A stretch of 48,375 nt of DNA, from contig POWB01000013.1 of the NCBI GenBank assembly GCA_010912705.1, forward strand, positions 83,673 to 132,047, read 5' to 3'. Under the pieces are notes generated by a model that worked only from the letters and a program-made list of their open reading frames with translations, was not told the DNA's origin and searched no databases. A program made the position numbers and the translations under genes. Shown one piece after another: positions 29,555 to 38,904 of this stretch. Positions within the stretch are counted from its first letter, which is position 1. Each line of letters starts with the position of its first letter. The DNA is from Halochromatium sp. GTDB lineage: Bacteria; Pseudomonadota; Gammaproteobacteria; Chromatiales; Chromatiaceae.

Positions 29555-30976
29555 ATGCTGGGATCGCAACCGACAGCTTCAGCACTCGCCAACGTCGGAT
29601 CTGCACCTGCCGCTCGCGATACCATTGCGGCTATCGCTACCGCGCCAGGGACCGGAGCGATCGGCATCCTGCGTATCTCCGGTCCAGCCGCGCGTCGCAT
29701 CGGCGAGCAGTTGATAGGGCCCCTGCCCCAGGCCCGCCAAGCAGTACTCCGGCAGTTTGTCGATGCGAGTGGCGATGCCATCGATCAGGGTATAGTGCTT
29801 TGGTTTCCCTCGCCTAATTCTTTCACTGGCGAGGATCTGCTTGAGCTTCAGGGCCATGGAGGCTCAGCTGTGCTGGATGTCTTGCTGCAGCGCGTACTCG
29901 AATTGGGTGCGCGTCAGGCAGGTCCAGGCGAACTCAGCGAGCGCGCATTCCTAAACGGCAAACTGGATCTGACGCAGGCCGAGGCCATCGCTGATCTGAT
30001 CCAGGCCACCACCGCGGCCCAGGTACGACTTGCCAACCGTAGTCTTCAAGGTCTGTTCTCAGGTCAGGTCCATGCGCTCGTTGAGCAGCTGACGCGGATG
30101 CGCCTGCTGCTTGAAGCCAGCCTTGATTTCCCAGATGACGAGCTTGATGAGCTGCCGATCGGCGACAGCAATTTCGAGGCGCTGATTGCGTCCACCGAGG
30201 CCCTGCTCGCCAGCACCCAGCAGGGCGAGCTCATCCGCGATGGCCTCTTGGTCGTGATCGCGGGCGCACCCAATGCGGGGAAATCGAGCTTGCTCAATGC
30301 GCTTGCCGGGACTGACAGGGCCATTGTCACTGCAATACCCGGCACCACTCGGGATCTGCTGCAGGCTGATATTCAGATCGAGGGTCTACCGCTGCGTCTC
30401 GTCGATACGGCGGGGCTGCGTCCATCGAATGATCCGATCGAACAAGAAGGGATTCGGCGTGCTCGGACGCAGATTCAGCAGGCTGATCATCTCCTACTCA
30501 TGGTGGACGACACTGAGGATCAGGCTCACAGCTCGGTACAGGCGCAGCTGACTGAGCTCGCGCTCGATCCCCAGGTCGCGGTTACCATCTTGCGGAACAA
30601 GATCGATCGGAGTGGACGCCGAGCAGGAATCAGGACCAACGCCGAGGGCCGCACCGAGCTTGCCTGCTCGGTACTGACCGCAGCCGGCCTCGATGAACTG
30701 CGACATCACCTCAAGACCGTCGCTGGCTACCAAGGGGCTGGTGCTGGCAGCTACTCGGCCCGTCGCCGCCATGTCGAGGCGCTGCGACTGAGCTTGGAGC
30801 AGATGCGGCAAGCACAGCAGCGCTGGACTGAGCAGAGTGCTCTCGCGACGCCCGCTGTGGAGCTGGTCGCCGAGGATCTGCGCATGGCCCAGCGTCTACT
30901 CGGTGAGATCACAGGGGAGGTCACTTCTGACGACCTCCTCGGGCGTATCTTTAGCGAGTTCTGTATTGGAAAATAG
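29555..30976 (+). CDS. mnmE: tRNA modification GTPase MnmE
   Basis: This 473-residue GTPase works with MnmG to install the cmnm5 group on the wobble uridine of several tRNAs. The N-terminal tetrahydrofolate-binding domain starts DTIAAIATAPGTGAIGILRISGP. The G domain is inserted in a helical domain, with GAPNAGKSSLLNALAGTDRAIVTAIPGTTRD, DTAGLRP and RNKID. The C-terminal catalytic motif FCIGK is intact. The N-terminus is about 16 residues longer than usual, so the true start could lie downstream. mnmG, rsmG, parA and parB, which follow in some relatives, are not here. Confidence 0.96.
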   Translation: MLGSQPTASALANVGSAPAARDTIAAIATAPGTGAIGILRISGPAARRIGEQLIGPLPQARQAVLRQFVDASGDAIDQGIVLWFPSPNSFTGEDLLELQGHGGSAVLDVLLQRVLELGARQAGPGELSERAFLNGKLDLTQAEAIADLIQATTAAQVRLANRSLQGLFSGQVHALVEQLTRMRLLLEASLDFPDDELDELPIGDSNFEALIASTEALLASTQQGELIRDGLLVVIAGAPNAGKSSLLNALAGTDRAIVTAIPGTTRDLLQADIQIEGLPLRLVDTAGLRPSNDPIEQEGIRRARTQIQQADHLLLMVDDTEDQAHSSVQAQLTELALDPQVAVTILRNKIDRSGRRAGIRTNAEGRTELACSVLTAAGLDELRHHLKTVAGYQGAGAGSYSARRRHVEALRLSLEQMRQAQQRWTEQSALATPAVELVAEDLRMAQRLLGEITGEVTSDDLLGRIFSEFCIGK

Positions 30977-31037
30977 CTGGGCTAGTACCGCTAAGCCGGG
31001 GATAGTCAGAGGGAAGTTGCACAGGTCTCGAGTTCTG

Positions 31038-31649
31038 TTAGGGCTGCGCTGCGGGTCTGTCCATCAGTCCAAGCAAGCGCCTCGCCTCGTCGGCGATCTC
31101 GGTTCCGGGCTCCAGTGACTGGGCTCGGTCGAGTGCCTCGCGCGCAAGTGCTGACTCATTGTTCTGGAGGGCCACGAAACCAAGGCTGAGCCAGATCCGC
31201 TGAAACCCTGGCGCTGCGGTGGTGCCTTGCTGCAGCACCTCGATCGCCTCCTGGCCCTGGCCTCCATAGTGTAGGGCAAGACCGAGGTCGTTACTGGTCT
31301 CGGCATCGTCTGGACGTAGCTCGAGCACGCGCTGATAGACTGGGATCGCCTCGTTGAACCGGCGAGCAACGAACAGTTGATCGGCAGCCTCGCCGAGCGC
31401 GATCGGATCGGTTGACGTGAGATCGATCTCGGGGCCCCGGTCCTCTTGCCCCAGCGCCTGCCGCATGCGTTGGCCAAGCGCCTGATCCTGCGCCGCAGGG
31501 AGGCTGTGTGGACCCTGCTGCACCGCGCGTTGCGGCTGCGGCGGATGCCGAAGGTAATAGTCGCGCGTGAGCGCAAACACTGTGAAGCCATAGAAAAAGA
31601 GTAGGATCAGCAGGATGAGCCACTGCAGGGGGGTTAGCTTCGGCAGCAT
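31038..31649 (-). CDS. Membrane-anchored TPR-repeat protein
   Basis: This protein of about 203 residues has one N-terminal membrane helix (LQWLILLILLFFYGFTVFALT), a spacer of about 60 residues, and tetratricopeptide repeats: PIALGEAADQLFVARRFNEAIPVYQRVLELRPDDAETSNDLGLALHYGGQGQEAIEVLQQGTTAAP and FQRIWLSLGFVALQNNESALAREALDRAQSLEP. TPR domains mediate protein contacts; a specific partner cannot be named. The frame is open to 31721, but ATG 31649 places the hydrophobic helix near the N-terminus. It is convergent with mnmE. Confidence 0.8.
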   Translation of the reverse strand: MLPKLTPLQWLILLILLFFYGFTVFALTRDYYLRHPPQPQRAVQQGPHSLPAAQDQALGQRMRQALGQEDRGPEIDLTSTDPIALGEAADQLFVARRFNEAIPVYQRVLELRPDDAETSNDLGLALHYGGQGQEAIEVLQQGTTAAPGFQRIWLSLGFVALQNNESALAREALDRAQSLEPGTEIADEARRLLGLMDRPAAQP

Positions 31650-31774
31650 GAATCTGGTGTCGGTGCAGGTGTACGCATCCTTAGGATGCTGCGAAGCTTC
31701 TAGCAGGATGTCAAGCCGCATCTTCCACCTGAATGTTTTATCCTAGCAGGCTACTCGAACTTGATCATGGCATC

Positions 31775-31817
31775 ATGCAATTATGCAACCATGCAATTAT
31801 GCAACCATGCAATTATG
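31775..31817. repeat. Short tandem repeat upstream of trpD (16-bp unit, about 2.7 copies)
   Basis: The unit ATGCAATTATGCAACC occurs at 31775-31790 and 31791-31806, followed by a partial copy ATGCAATTATG to 31817. The copies are exact. Each unit contains an ATGCAAT/ATTATGCA half-palindrome. It lies 120 bp upstream of trpD in an otherwise featureless 287-bp gap (31650-31936). It could be an operator array or a slippage product; no tryptophan leader peptide is visible. Confidence 0.85.
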
Positions 31818-31936
31818 ACAACTTCTCCGAATACACTGCATAACGCCAGCGCGCCTCTGATCAAGGCTCAGGTCGAGCTAGCCAAGACAGGCATGCAACA
31901 ACAGTTCACCGACTGAATGACGGGGGAGACAAACCC

Positions 31937-32956
31937 ATGGATATCAAACAGTCTATCGCCCAGGTCGTCGCTGGCCAGGATCTAGATCGCGAGACCATGA
32001 CCGCGGCGATGGATGCCATCATGTCGGGCCAGGCAACCCCGGCCCAGGTCGCCGGCTTTTTGGTGGCCTTGCGGATGAAGGGTGAGACCGTCACTGAGAT
32101 TACCGCCGCTGCCGAGGTCATGCGCAAGCTTGCCAGTGGCGTCGATCTCGGTGCGCTTGAGCATACGGTCGATATCGTTGGCACTGGCGGCGATGGTGCG
32201 AGCACCTTCAACGTCTCGACAACAAGCATCTTCGTTGCGGCAGCGGCAGGTTGTCATGTGGCCAAGCATGGCAACCGCTCGGTGTCATCGAAATCGGGTG
32301 CGGCGGATGTGTTGGAGGCCGCCGGACTGCGGCTTGACATCACCCCTGAACAGGTCGCCCACTCTGTGCGCGAGCTTGGCGTTGGCTTCATGTTTGCACC
32401 AGCACATCATGGTGCGATGAAATACGCTATTGGCCCGCGCCGCGAGCTAGGCATCCGCTCAGTCTTCAACCTCTTAGGTCCGCTGACCAATCCGGCCGCT
32501 GTGCCCCGGCAACTGCTCGGCGTGTTTGCCGAGCATTGGCTTGTGCCGCTCGCCGAGGTCTTGCAGCGCTTGGGCGCAACCCATGTCTTGGTCGTGCATG
32601 CCCGAGACGGACTCGATGAGATCAGTATCGCCGAGCGCACCGAGATCGCCGAGCTTAAGGATGGGGTCATCACCCGCTACAGCATCGCGCCTGAGGATGT
32701 GGGTCTGCAACGATCCTCGCTGAACGCTATCCGCGTTGAAGATCCAGCACAGAGTCTGCGCTTGCTCACTGCAGTTCTGGATAATGAACCAGGTCCGGCG
32801 CGCGATATCGTGGTGCTCAACGCGGGCGCCGCGATCTATGCGGCTGATGTCGTCAGCAGCCTCACCGAGGGCATCCAGCTGGCCGACCAGACCATCGCCA
32901 GTGGCGCTGCCCGTGACCGCTTTGATCGGCTCATTGCGTTAACCAACAGCTTATGA
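31937..32956 (+). CDS. trpD: Anthranilate phosphoribosyltransferase
   Basis: This 339-residue enzyme transfers phosphoribose from PRPP to anthranilate, the second step of tryptophan synthesis. The PRPP-binding stretch is VDIVGTGGDGASTFNVST, with KHGNRSVSSKSGAADVLEA and FAPAHHGAMKYAIGPRRELGIRSVFNLLGPLTNPA following. A strong ribosome binding site GGGGGAGA lies just before ATG 31937. It overlaps trpC by 4 bp. trpG, which precedes trpD in Pseudomonas, is not upstream here. Confidence 0.97.
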   Translation: MDIKQSIAQVVAGQDLDRETMTAAMDAIMSGQATPAQVAGFLVALRMKGETVTEITAAAEVMRKLASGVDLGALEHTVDIVGTGGDGASTFNVSTTSIFVAAAAGCHVAKHGNRSVSSKSGAADVLEAAGLRLDITPEQVAHSVRELGVGFMFAPAHHGAMKYAIGPRRELGIRSVFNLLGPLTNPAAVPRQLLGVFAEHWLVPLAEVLQRLGATHVLVVHARDGLDEISIAERTEIAELKDGVITRYSIAPEDVGLQRSSLNAIRVEDPAQSLRLLTAVLDNEPGPARDIVVLNAGAAIYAADVVSSLTEGIQLADQTIASGAARDRFDRLIALTNSL

Positions 32957-33756
32957 CTGAGATCCCCGACATCCTCAAACGCATCGTCGCCCGTAAGCAA
33001 GAAGAGGTGACCGAGCGCAAGCTTCGCATCTCCCAGCGCGCGCTCCAGGTCCGCGTCGCCGATGCACGACCACCACGCGGCTTTGCGGAGGCCTTGCAAG
33101 CGCGCGTCGCCGCTGGGAATGCCGCGGTAATCGCCGAGATCAAACGGGCTAGCCCGAGCAAGGGGGTGATCCGAGCGGATTTCCATCCCGCCGATCTCGC
33201 TCGCTCATACAGCCGCGGTGGTGCGAGCGGCCTCTCGGTACTGACCGATCGCGACTTCTTTCAAGGCGATGATCAACATCTCATCGAGGCGCGCGCTGCT
33301 TGCGGGCTGCCGGTGATCCGCAAGGACTTTATCATCGATCCCTATCAGGTGCTTGAGGCTCGCGCCCTGGGTGCGGATTGCATCTTGCTGATCGCCGCCT
33401 GTCTTGATGATGCTGCGCTCAGTGATCTAGCGGCCCTGGCCGCGGATCTTGGCCTCGATGTCTTGATCGAGGTCCATGATGCGGAAGAGCTTAAGCGAGC
33501 GCTCGTCGTGCCGAGTCGTCTGCTCGGCATCAACAATCGCGATCTCCGTAGCTTCGAGGTTGACCTGCAAACCACGTTGAGCCTCAAAGCGCAGGTGCCT
33601 AAGGATCGCTTGCTCATCACCGAAAGTGGCATCCATACTCGAGACGAGGTTGCCTTGATGCGGACCAATGGCATCCACGCCTTCTTGGTCGGCGAGTCCT
33701 TGATGCGCACCCCAGATCCAGGGAAAACGCTGGCAACGCTCTTTGCACCTAGCTAA
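32953..33756 (+). CDS. trpC: Indole-3-glycerol-phosphate synthase
   Basis: This 267-residue TIM-barrel enzyme closes the indole ring. It is stand-alone, not fused to TrpF as in E. coli. Motifs are IPDILKRIVARKQEEV, AVIAEIKRASPSKGVIRADFHP (catalytic Lys), LSVLTDRDFFQGDDQHL, LPVIRKDFIIDPYQVLEARALGADCILLI, LGINNRDLRSFEVDL, and ESGIHTRDEVALMRTNGIHAFLVGESLMR. Translation is coupled to trpD. A hairpin with T-run follows at 33811-33834. Confidence 0.97.
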   Translation: MTEIPDILKRIVARKQEEVTERKLRISQRALQVRVADARPPRGFAEALQARVAAGNAAVIAEIKRASPSKGVIRADFHPADLARSYSRGGASGLSVLTDRDFFQGDDQHLIEARAACGLPVIRKDFIIDPYQVLEARALGADCILLIAACLDDAALSDLAALAADLGLDVLIEVHDAEELKRALVVPSRLLGINNRDLRSFEVDLQTTLSLKAQVPKDRLLITESGIHTRDEVALMRTNGIHAFLVGESLMRTPDPGKTLATLFAPS

Positions 33757-33810
33757 GGCGATTTCTGTCAAAGCTCATACCTGTCCCGCAGCAATGCGGC
33801 TTTGCTTTGT

Positions 33811-33834
33811 AAGCCCGCCTAGTGTGGGTTTTTT
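33811..33834 (+). terminator. Intrinsic terminator after trpDC
   Basis: A hairpin with CCCGC paired to GTGGG around a CTAGT loop (one G-T pair) is followed directly by six T residues. It lies 55 bp after the trpC stop and before the Uma2-family gene, so trpDC is probably a closed transcription unit. Confidence 0.75.
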
Positions 33835-33927
33835 ATGCGCGGAGGACAGCGGTTTGCCGGGCGGGCAGGTGCGACGCGGCCTATAATTCGAAGTCTTTTA
33901 GCTTCCCAGCGCAGGCGAGGTGACGTC

Positions 33928-34527
33928 ATGTCTGTACAGCCGATCCCGCAGATCAGCTTTGAGGATTGGTTACAGGGAGAGCGCGCGGCGATCGAGGGGC
34001 GCAGCGAATATGTCGCCGGCGAGATCTTCGCCATGGCCGGAGGCTCGGAGGAGCACAATCTGATTGTCACCAATGTCGTTGGTGAGCTGCGGGCACAGCT
34101 CAAGCAGCAGCCGTGCCGTGTTTATCCCAGCGACATGAAGGTGCGAATCAGCTCCGCCGAGGTCGGTGCCTATCCGGATGTGATGGTGATTTGTGGGGAT
34201 CGCGCCTTCTATGATGGCCGACGTGATCTGATCACCAATCCCCTGTTGATCGTCGAGGTCTTATCTGAGTCCACTGAGGCCTACGACCGCGGCCAGAAGT
34301 TTGCGTATTACCGCTTGCTCGAGAGCCTTGAAGCCTATCTGCTGATTGCTCAGGATCGCGTCAGTGTTGACATCTATCGTCGTCAAGACGACGGCAGTTG
34401 GAACCTGCGCAGCTACGCTGATCTCAACGATGTCGTCGAGCTGCCAACCATCAACGCACGTCTGGCGCTCAGCGAGCTGTATGACAAGCTGGACTTCGCC
34501 ACGAAAGCCGGAGACGCTGCATCCTGA
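33928..34527 (+). CDS. Uma2 family (DUF820) putative restriction-endonuclease-like protein
   Basis: This 199-residue protein belongs to the Uma2/DUF820 family, predicted PD-(D/E)XK nuclease-fold proteins whose biological role is unknown. Family features are FEDWLQGERAAIEGRSEYVAGEIFAMAGGSEEHNLIVTNVVGEL, the Asp motif in AYPDVMVICGD, the acidic LLIVEVLSEST, and GQKFAYYRLLESLEAYLLI with the candidate catalytic Lys. The frame is open to 33835, but ATG 33928 has GAGG at good spacing and matches the family start. It interrupts the trpC-crp neighbourhood conserved with Pseudomonas, so it is probably a later insertion. Such genes are often present in multiple copies per genome. Confidence 0.85.
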   Translation: MSVQPIPQISFEDWLQGERAAIEGRSEYVAGEIFAMAGGSEEHNLIVTNVVGELRAQLKQQPCRVYPSDMKVRISSAEVGAYPDVMVICGDRAFYDGRRDLITNPLLIVEVLSESTEAYDRGQKFAYYRLLESLEAYLLIAQDRVSVDIYRRQDDGSWNLRSYADLNDVVELPTINARLALSELYDKLDFATKAGDAAS

Positions 34528-34675
34528 TTGAAGCGGATAGAACAGATCACTGGGCTCCTTGAAGGCAAACGACAATCCGACGCAATGCGATACGAGCTTT
34601 TCCGCCAATGGCCTAAGCCCCTGTCACCTTTCTGCTTCCGGATGGCCGTCCTGCCCTGGTGCTCAAATCGCCTCT

Positions 34676-35323
34676 TTACCGCGTCCCGAAGACGACGATG
34701 GTCTTGCCGGCGGCGCTGATGTGGCCCTTCTCTTCGAGGGTCTTCAGCACCCTGCCCGCCATCTCACGGGAGCAGCCGACCATGCGACCGAGGTCCTGAC
34801 GGGTAATCTTGATCTGCATGCCATCCGGATGGGTCATGGCGTCTGGCTGCTTACAGAGCTCGAGCAGGGCGCCGGCGATGCGGCCGGTCACATCGAGAAA
34901 GGCAAGGTCTCCGACCTGGCGACTCGTTTGGCGAAGACGCTGAGAGAGCTGACTGCCGATCGCGAACATCAGCCCGAGCGCATACTCGCTCAGCTCTCGC
35001 TGCAGTAATTGATGCATGCGAAGATAGCTGATCTCAGCAATGGTACAGGGCTCGCGTGTGCGCACGATCACACTGCGTTTGGTCAGGTTATGGAACAGGC
35101 CCATCTCGCCAATAAATTCACCCTTGTTGATATAAGCTAGGGTCAGCTCATGCCGGTCGTCGTCCTCGATCAGCGCCGTGACTGAGCCATCGATCAGATA
35201 ATAGAGGCTCTCGGCAGGCTCGCCGCGACGGATAAAGTCGACGTGCTTCTCGTAGTGCTTGGTATGGCAGTGGTTTAAGAATGGCTTGAGCCAGTCTGGC
35301 TCATGCGGTGGCGTTCTCAGCAT
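34676..35323 (-). CDS. crp: cAMP receptor protein (Crp/Vfr)
   Basis: This 215-residue transcription regulator closely resembles CRP and Vfr. The cyclic-nucleotide-binding domain has the Glu in GEFIGEMGLFHNLTKRSVIVRT, with the Arg-Ser pair that holds cAMP phosphate, and the TS residues in RLRQTSRQVGDLAFLDVTGRI. The helix-turn-helix is ITRQDLGRMVGCSREMAGRVLKTLEEKGHI, where the recognition residues R, E and R are those of CRP. Predicted targets are therefore TGTGA-N6-TCACA sites. AGGG precedes ATG 35323. It is divergent from yhfA, as in E. coli and Pseudomonas. The 148 bp after its stop hold nothing I recognise. Confidence 0.95.
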   Translation of the reverse strand: MLRTPPHEPDWLKPFLNHCHTKHYEKHVDFIRRGEPAESLYYLIDGSVTALIEDDDRHELTLAYINKGEFIGEMGLFHNLTKRSVIVRTREPCTIAEISYLRMHQLLQRELSEYALGLMFAIGSQLSQRLRQTSRQVGDLAFLDVTGRIAGALLELCKQPDAMTHPDGMQIKITRQDLGRMVGCSREMAGRVLKTLEEKGHISAAGKTIVVFGTR

Positions 35324-35444
35324 CGATTCAACCCTATCGCGGCGATGGATAGCTAGAGTCTAGCAAGACTTGGCCCCAGAACGATTCATGCTAGGCTTCG
35401 CGCCTAATGATGACAGGCTAGGCGAGATCCCGATAGGAGGGCGA

Positions 35445-35867
35445 ATGAAGGCACGAGTCAAGTGGGTGGAGGGCACGGCGATGATCGGCGAATCATCCAG
35501 TGGCCATGCGCTGGTGATGGATGGCCCCCCGGAGGCGGGCGGACGCAACCTCGGACCCCGGCCGATGGAGATGCTCTTGCTCGGTATGGGTGGCTGCACT
35601 CAGTTTGATGTCTTGTTGATCCTGCGCAAGGCCCGGCAAGCGGTGACCGACTGCGTGGTTGAGCTCAGCGCCGAGCGCAGCGCCACTGATCCCAAGATCT
35701 TTACTCACATCCACGCGCATTTCATCGTCACTGGCCGGGGGTTGACTGAGGCCCGGGTCGCACGGGCGATCAAGCTGAGTGCCACCAAGTACTGCTCGGC
35801 GTCGATCATGCTAGGTGCGACAGCAACCATCACCCATGACTACGAGCTGCGTGAAGCAGAGGATTGA
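35445..35867 (+). CDS. yhfA: OsmC-family protein YhfA
   Basis: This 140-residue protein matches E. coli YhfA, an OsmC/Ohr-fold protein. The start MKARVKWVEGTAMIGESSSGHALVMDG and the segments PMEMLLLGMGGCTQFDVLLILRKARQ, FTHIHAHFIVTGRGL and LSATKYCSASIMLGATATITHDYE align well by eye. Two cysteines in GGCTQ and KYCSAS correspond to the reactive pair of peroxidatic OsmC/Ohr proteins, though peroxide activity for YhfA is not established. A perfect AGGAGG lies 6 bases before ATG 35445. The divergent crp-yhfA arrangement is conserved in E. coli and Pseudomonas. Confidence 0.93.
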   Translation: MKARVKWVEGTAMIGESSSGHALVMDGPPEAGGRNLGPRPMEMLLLGMGGCTQFDVLLILRKARQAVTDCVVELSAERSATDPKIFTHIHAHFIVTGRGLTEARVARAIKLSATKYCSASIMLGATATITHDYELREAED

Positions 35868-35965
35868 GCGGTCGAAGCAAAGCGGCCCAAGCAGAGCCTG
35901 ATCACTGTGCTTGCAACTGATCACTGCCGAGCGTACGCTTACGCGCCCGCGGTTTTGGAACAGCC

Positions 35966-36799
35966 ATGCCGAAGATTAAAAAACGCTTGAAGCTAGAAGG
36001 TTTCAACAACCTCACCAAATCTCTAAGCTTCAATATCTATGATGTGTGCTATGCAAGCACAGCCGATCAACGCCAGGCCTACCTCGAGTATATCGATGAG
36101 GCCTACAATGCGGAGCGGCTGACGAGCATCTTGACCGATGTCGCCAATATCATTGGCGCCAACGTGCTCAATATTGCGCGCGAAGACTACGAGCCCCAGG
36201 GCGCCTCGGTGACCATGTTGATCGCCGAGGAGGCGGTTCGCGAAGAGCCCCTCTCCAACAGCGCGAGTCCAGGGCCTTTCCCGGATGCCGTGGTAGCCCA
36301 TCTCGATAAGAGCCACATCACCGTTCATACTTACCCCGAAAGCAATCCGCACAGCGGTATCAGCACCTTTCGCGCCGATATCGACGTCTCTACCTGCGGC
36401 CTGATCTCACCGCTCAAGGCGTTGAACTATCTCATCCATGCCCTTGAGTCGGATATTGTCATCATGGACTATCGGGTGCGTGGCTTTACGCGCGATGTGG
36501 GCGGCCGCAAGCACTTCATCGATCACAACATCAGCTCGATCCAAAACTATCTCTCACGCGACACCAAGGATCGGTTCCAGATGATCGACGTCAACGTCTA
36601 TCAGGAAAACCTCTTCCACACCAAAATGGTGGTGAGTCACTTCGATCTGAATGACTATCTCTTCTGTGTCACCGCCTGCGATCTATCAGAGAAGGAGCAG
36701 GATCGGATCGAGCGCTTAGTGCGACGGGAGATGATGGAGATCTTCTACGGCCGTAACCTCTCGCGCGAGATCGAGACCTGGAAGACCCCCAACTGCTGA
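35966..36799 (+). CDS. speD: S-adenosylmethionine decarboxylase proenzyme
   Basis: This 277-residue proenzyme of the long E. coli-type class decarboxylates SAM to supply aminopropyl groups for spermidine. It self-cleaves at Lys-Ser in [14 protein letters not shown], turning the Ser into the pyruvoyl cofactor. Other conserved parts are [48 protein letters not shown] and [16 protein letters not shown]. It stops four bases from the convergent coq7 gene. speE is not in the window. Confidence 0.96.
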   Translation: MPKIKKRLKLEGFNNLTKSLSFNIYDVCYASTADQRQAYLEYIDEAYNAERLTSILTDVANIIGANVLNIAREDYEPQGASVTMLIAEEAVREEPLSNSASPGPFPDAVVAHLDKSHITVHTYPESNPHSGISTFRADIDVSTCGLISPLKALNYLIHALESDIVIMDYRVRGFTRDVGGRKHFIDHNISSIQNYLSRDTKDRFQMIDVNVYQENLFHTKMVVSHFDLNDYLFCVTACDLSEKEQDRIERLVRREMMEIFYGRNLSREIETWKTPNC

Positions 36800-36803
36800 G
36801 CAC

Positions 36804-37448
36804 CTAGACCCAATAGGCGCCGCGGGTCATCACCTTTGAGATGACGCGCATGGCGGTCTTCACCGCTCCAGGTAGCTCAGCACCGCCTGCAGTCTTGGCG
36901 ACCTGGGCATGATGGGCCTCATCGAGCTTCATCTGTTCGAGTACGGCACGCGTCCGCTGATCATCGGCCGGCACCTGCGCGATGTGCTCATCGAGATGAT
37001 CTTCGACTTGCCGCTCGGTCTCGACCACAAAGCCTAGGCTCCATTTGTCGCCGGCGATCCCGGCCGCTGTCCCCATCGCGAATGAGCCTGCATACCAAAG
37101 CGGATTGAGCAGGCTCTTGCGTCCGCCAAGCTCGACAATGCGCTCCTCGCACCAGGCGAGATGATCATTCTCTTCCTGAGCTGAGCGCTCCAGGCGTTCA
37201 CGCACACTGGCATCGCGGGCCGTCAGCGCCTGCCCTTGATAGAGCGCCTGAGCACAGACCTCACCGGTATGGTTCACACGCATCAGGCGCCCAATGTGCA
37301 GCCGTTCCTCGTCAGTGAGCTCGACCTCTGGTAGGCGCTTGCCAGGATTAACTCGCTCAGTCACCGCAGGGCGGCCGAACAGGGTGCGCAGGGTTTGATC
37401 CATACCGATCAGCGCGCGATCGATCGGACTGTAGTCACGTTGATTCAT
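36804..37448 (-). CDS. coq7: Coq7, demethoxyubiquinol hydroxylase
   Basis: This 214-residue di-iron hydroxylase adds the penultimate hydroxyl group in ubiquinone synthesis. Iron ligands are seen in two duplicated EXXH halves: [10 protein letters not shown]... with [13 protein letters not shown], and VEDHLDEHI... with [11 protein letters not shown]. The typical opening [21 protein letters not shown] is present. It replaces the UbiF type of E. coli and occupies the same position beside speD as in Pseudomonas. It overlaps the upstream glcF-like gene by 4 bp. It implies ubiquinone made under oxic conditions. Confidence 0.95.
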   Translation of the reverse strand: MNQRDYSPIDRALIGMDQTLRTLFGRPAVTERVNPGKRLPEVELTDEERLHIGRLMRVNHTGEVCAQALYQGQALTARDASVRERLERSAQEENDHLAWCEERIVELGGRKSLLNPLWYAGSFAMGTAAGIAGDKWSLGFVVETERQVEDHLDEHIAQVPADDQRTRAVLEQMKLDEAHHAQVAKTAGGAELPGAVKTAMRVISKVMTRGAYWV

Positions 37449-38782
37449 GAGAGGTCCAGTGTTGGTTGTTGGGGTGAGAGACGAAGCTGCCGCTCAATCA
37501 GCTGGATCGGATGCAGGACCTGGGTCTCAAGACCGGCCTGACGAAGACGCGCCGCGAGGTGCAGCGCGCATCCGGTATTGGTTGTCACCAAGTAATCAGG
37601 CTGGATCTGGGCCAGTGCATTGATCTTCGGCTCGGCGAGGGTCAGGGCCATCTCAGGATGTTCAGTGAGATAGGTGCCCGCAGCCCCACAGCAAGTATCG
37701 TTTCCAGGGAGCGGTGTCACGACAAGACCGGGGATGCGCTGCAATAGCTGATAGACCGCCGCCTGATCCCGTAATTGATTGCGGTGTGAGCAGGGCTCAT
37801 GCACGGCAACCTTGGCCGACAATGGCTGCAGGCTGATCTTGGCGGGCCAGGGCTGATCGAGAAGGAAGCGACAGACCTCGACGGCATTGATCAGCCCTTG
37901 CTCGCGCAGCTCAGCGACACAGGCGCTGGCCAGCCCAATGACGCAGCGCCCCGCAAAGGCCTGTTGGTTTGCTGCGATCTGCTGATCGGCGAAGGCAGGA
38001 TAGCCATTATGACGGTGGATGGCACCGCAGCAGCCTTGGTCGCTCGGGACCTCGGGCGGATAGCCGAGCCGCGTCAGGAGCCGCCGGGCTGCCGCTTCCA
38101 ACGGCTGCTCTGTCAGCCGTGCGACACAGCCGCGGAAGAGTACAGGTGCTCGCTCAGTCGTCGTCTGAGGTGATGATGTGCTCGGGGCCTTAGCCAGACC
38201 GGACTCCCCGGACTCCGGCCGCTCAGGCTGGATGCGCTGATTCGGCCAGCGCAGCGCACGCGCGATAGGATCAAAGATCGCAAGCGCCGGCCAGACTCTG
38301 GAGACCCTGATGATGAGCCGCTGCGGCAGCCGCAGCGCGCGATAGCCCATACCGAGCGCGGCGAGCAGGCGCAGACCGGCCGGTTGTGTGAGCAGTGCAA
38401 GCCGTGCCTGCCGCCACCAGCGCTGCCAGACAGGACGGCGCTGCTCGCGCAAGGCGCGAGCGCCATCGATCAGTCTGCCATAGCGGACCAGTGACGGGCA
38501 GCTTGGCTCACAGGCGCGGCATCCTAGGCACTGATCGAGATGAAACTGTACCCTAGGCCCGTCGCTGATCGCACCGCTGAGCCAGCCTTGGATCAGCGCA
38601 ATGCGCCCGCGTGGTGACTCCGCCTCCTCGTGCGCGAGCTTGAAGGTCGGGCAATGCGGTAAACAGTAGCCACATTTGACGCACTGATCGGCGAGGCTCA
38701 ACAGGTCTAGGATCTCAAGCTCGGCATCGGCAGTAGCGGGCGTTGAGCCGGGCCTAGACTGAGACGGAGAGGTCTCGCTCAT
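37445..38782 (-). CDS. glcF: GlcF-like iron-sulfur subunit of glycolate oxidase (orphan)
   Basis: This 445-residue protein has two [4Fe-4S] ferredoxin motifs, [12 protein letters not shown] and [12 protein letters not shown], and two cysteine-rich CCG domains, with [15 protein letters not shown] and [19 protein letters not shown]. This is the GlcF/GlpC/LutA architecture, in which the subunit passes electrons from a flavoprotein to quinone. Homology to GlcF is closest by motif spacing. glcD and glcE are absent from the window, so the flavoprotein partner is elsewhere or different. The gene overlaps coq7 and may share its transcript. Confidence 0.85.
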   Translation of the reverse strand: MSETSPSQSRPGSTPATADAELEILDLLSLADQCVKCGYCLPHCPTFKLAHEEAESPRGRIALIQGWLSGAISDGPRVQFHLDQCLGCRACEPSCPSLVRYGRLIDGARALREQRRPVWQRWWRQARLALLTQPAGLRLLAALGMGYRALRLPQRLIIRVSRVWPALAIFDPIARALRWPNQRIQPERPESGESGLAKAPSTSSPQTTTERAPVLFRGCVARLTEQPLEAAARRLLTRLGYPPEVPSDQGCCGAIHRHNGYPAFADQQIAANQQAFAGRCVIGLASACVAELREQGLINAVEVCRFLLDQPWPAKISLQPLSAKVAVHEPCSHRNQLRDQAAVYQLLQRIPGLVVTPLPGNDTCCGAAGTYLTEHPEMALTLAEPKINALAQIQPDYLVTTNTGCALHLAARLRQAGLETQVLHPIQLIERQLRLSPQQPTLDLS

Positions 38783-38904
38783 GGGCGCGAGCGCCCAGCC
38801 TGTCGGTGGCTCTTCTGTTGCGATGTTGGAGCTGCAACCGCAGGTGCTAGCTTCGGCACGCGCGTTGCCTGTGCCTCCTTCTGATCCGATTGGAGCTTTT
38901 GATC

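Noticed and set aside
31771..31820. Possible CRISPR array
   Set aside because: Repeats are 16 bp, directly abutting and without unique spacers; this is a simple tandem repeat.
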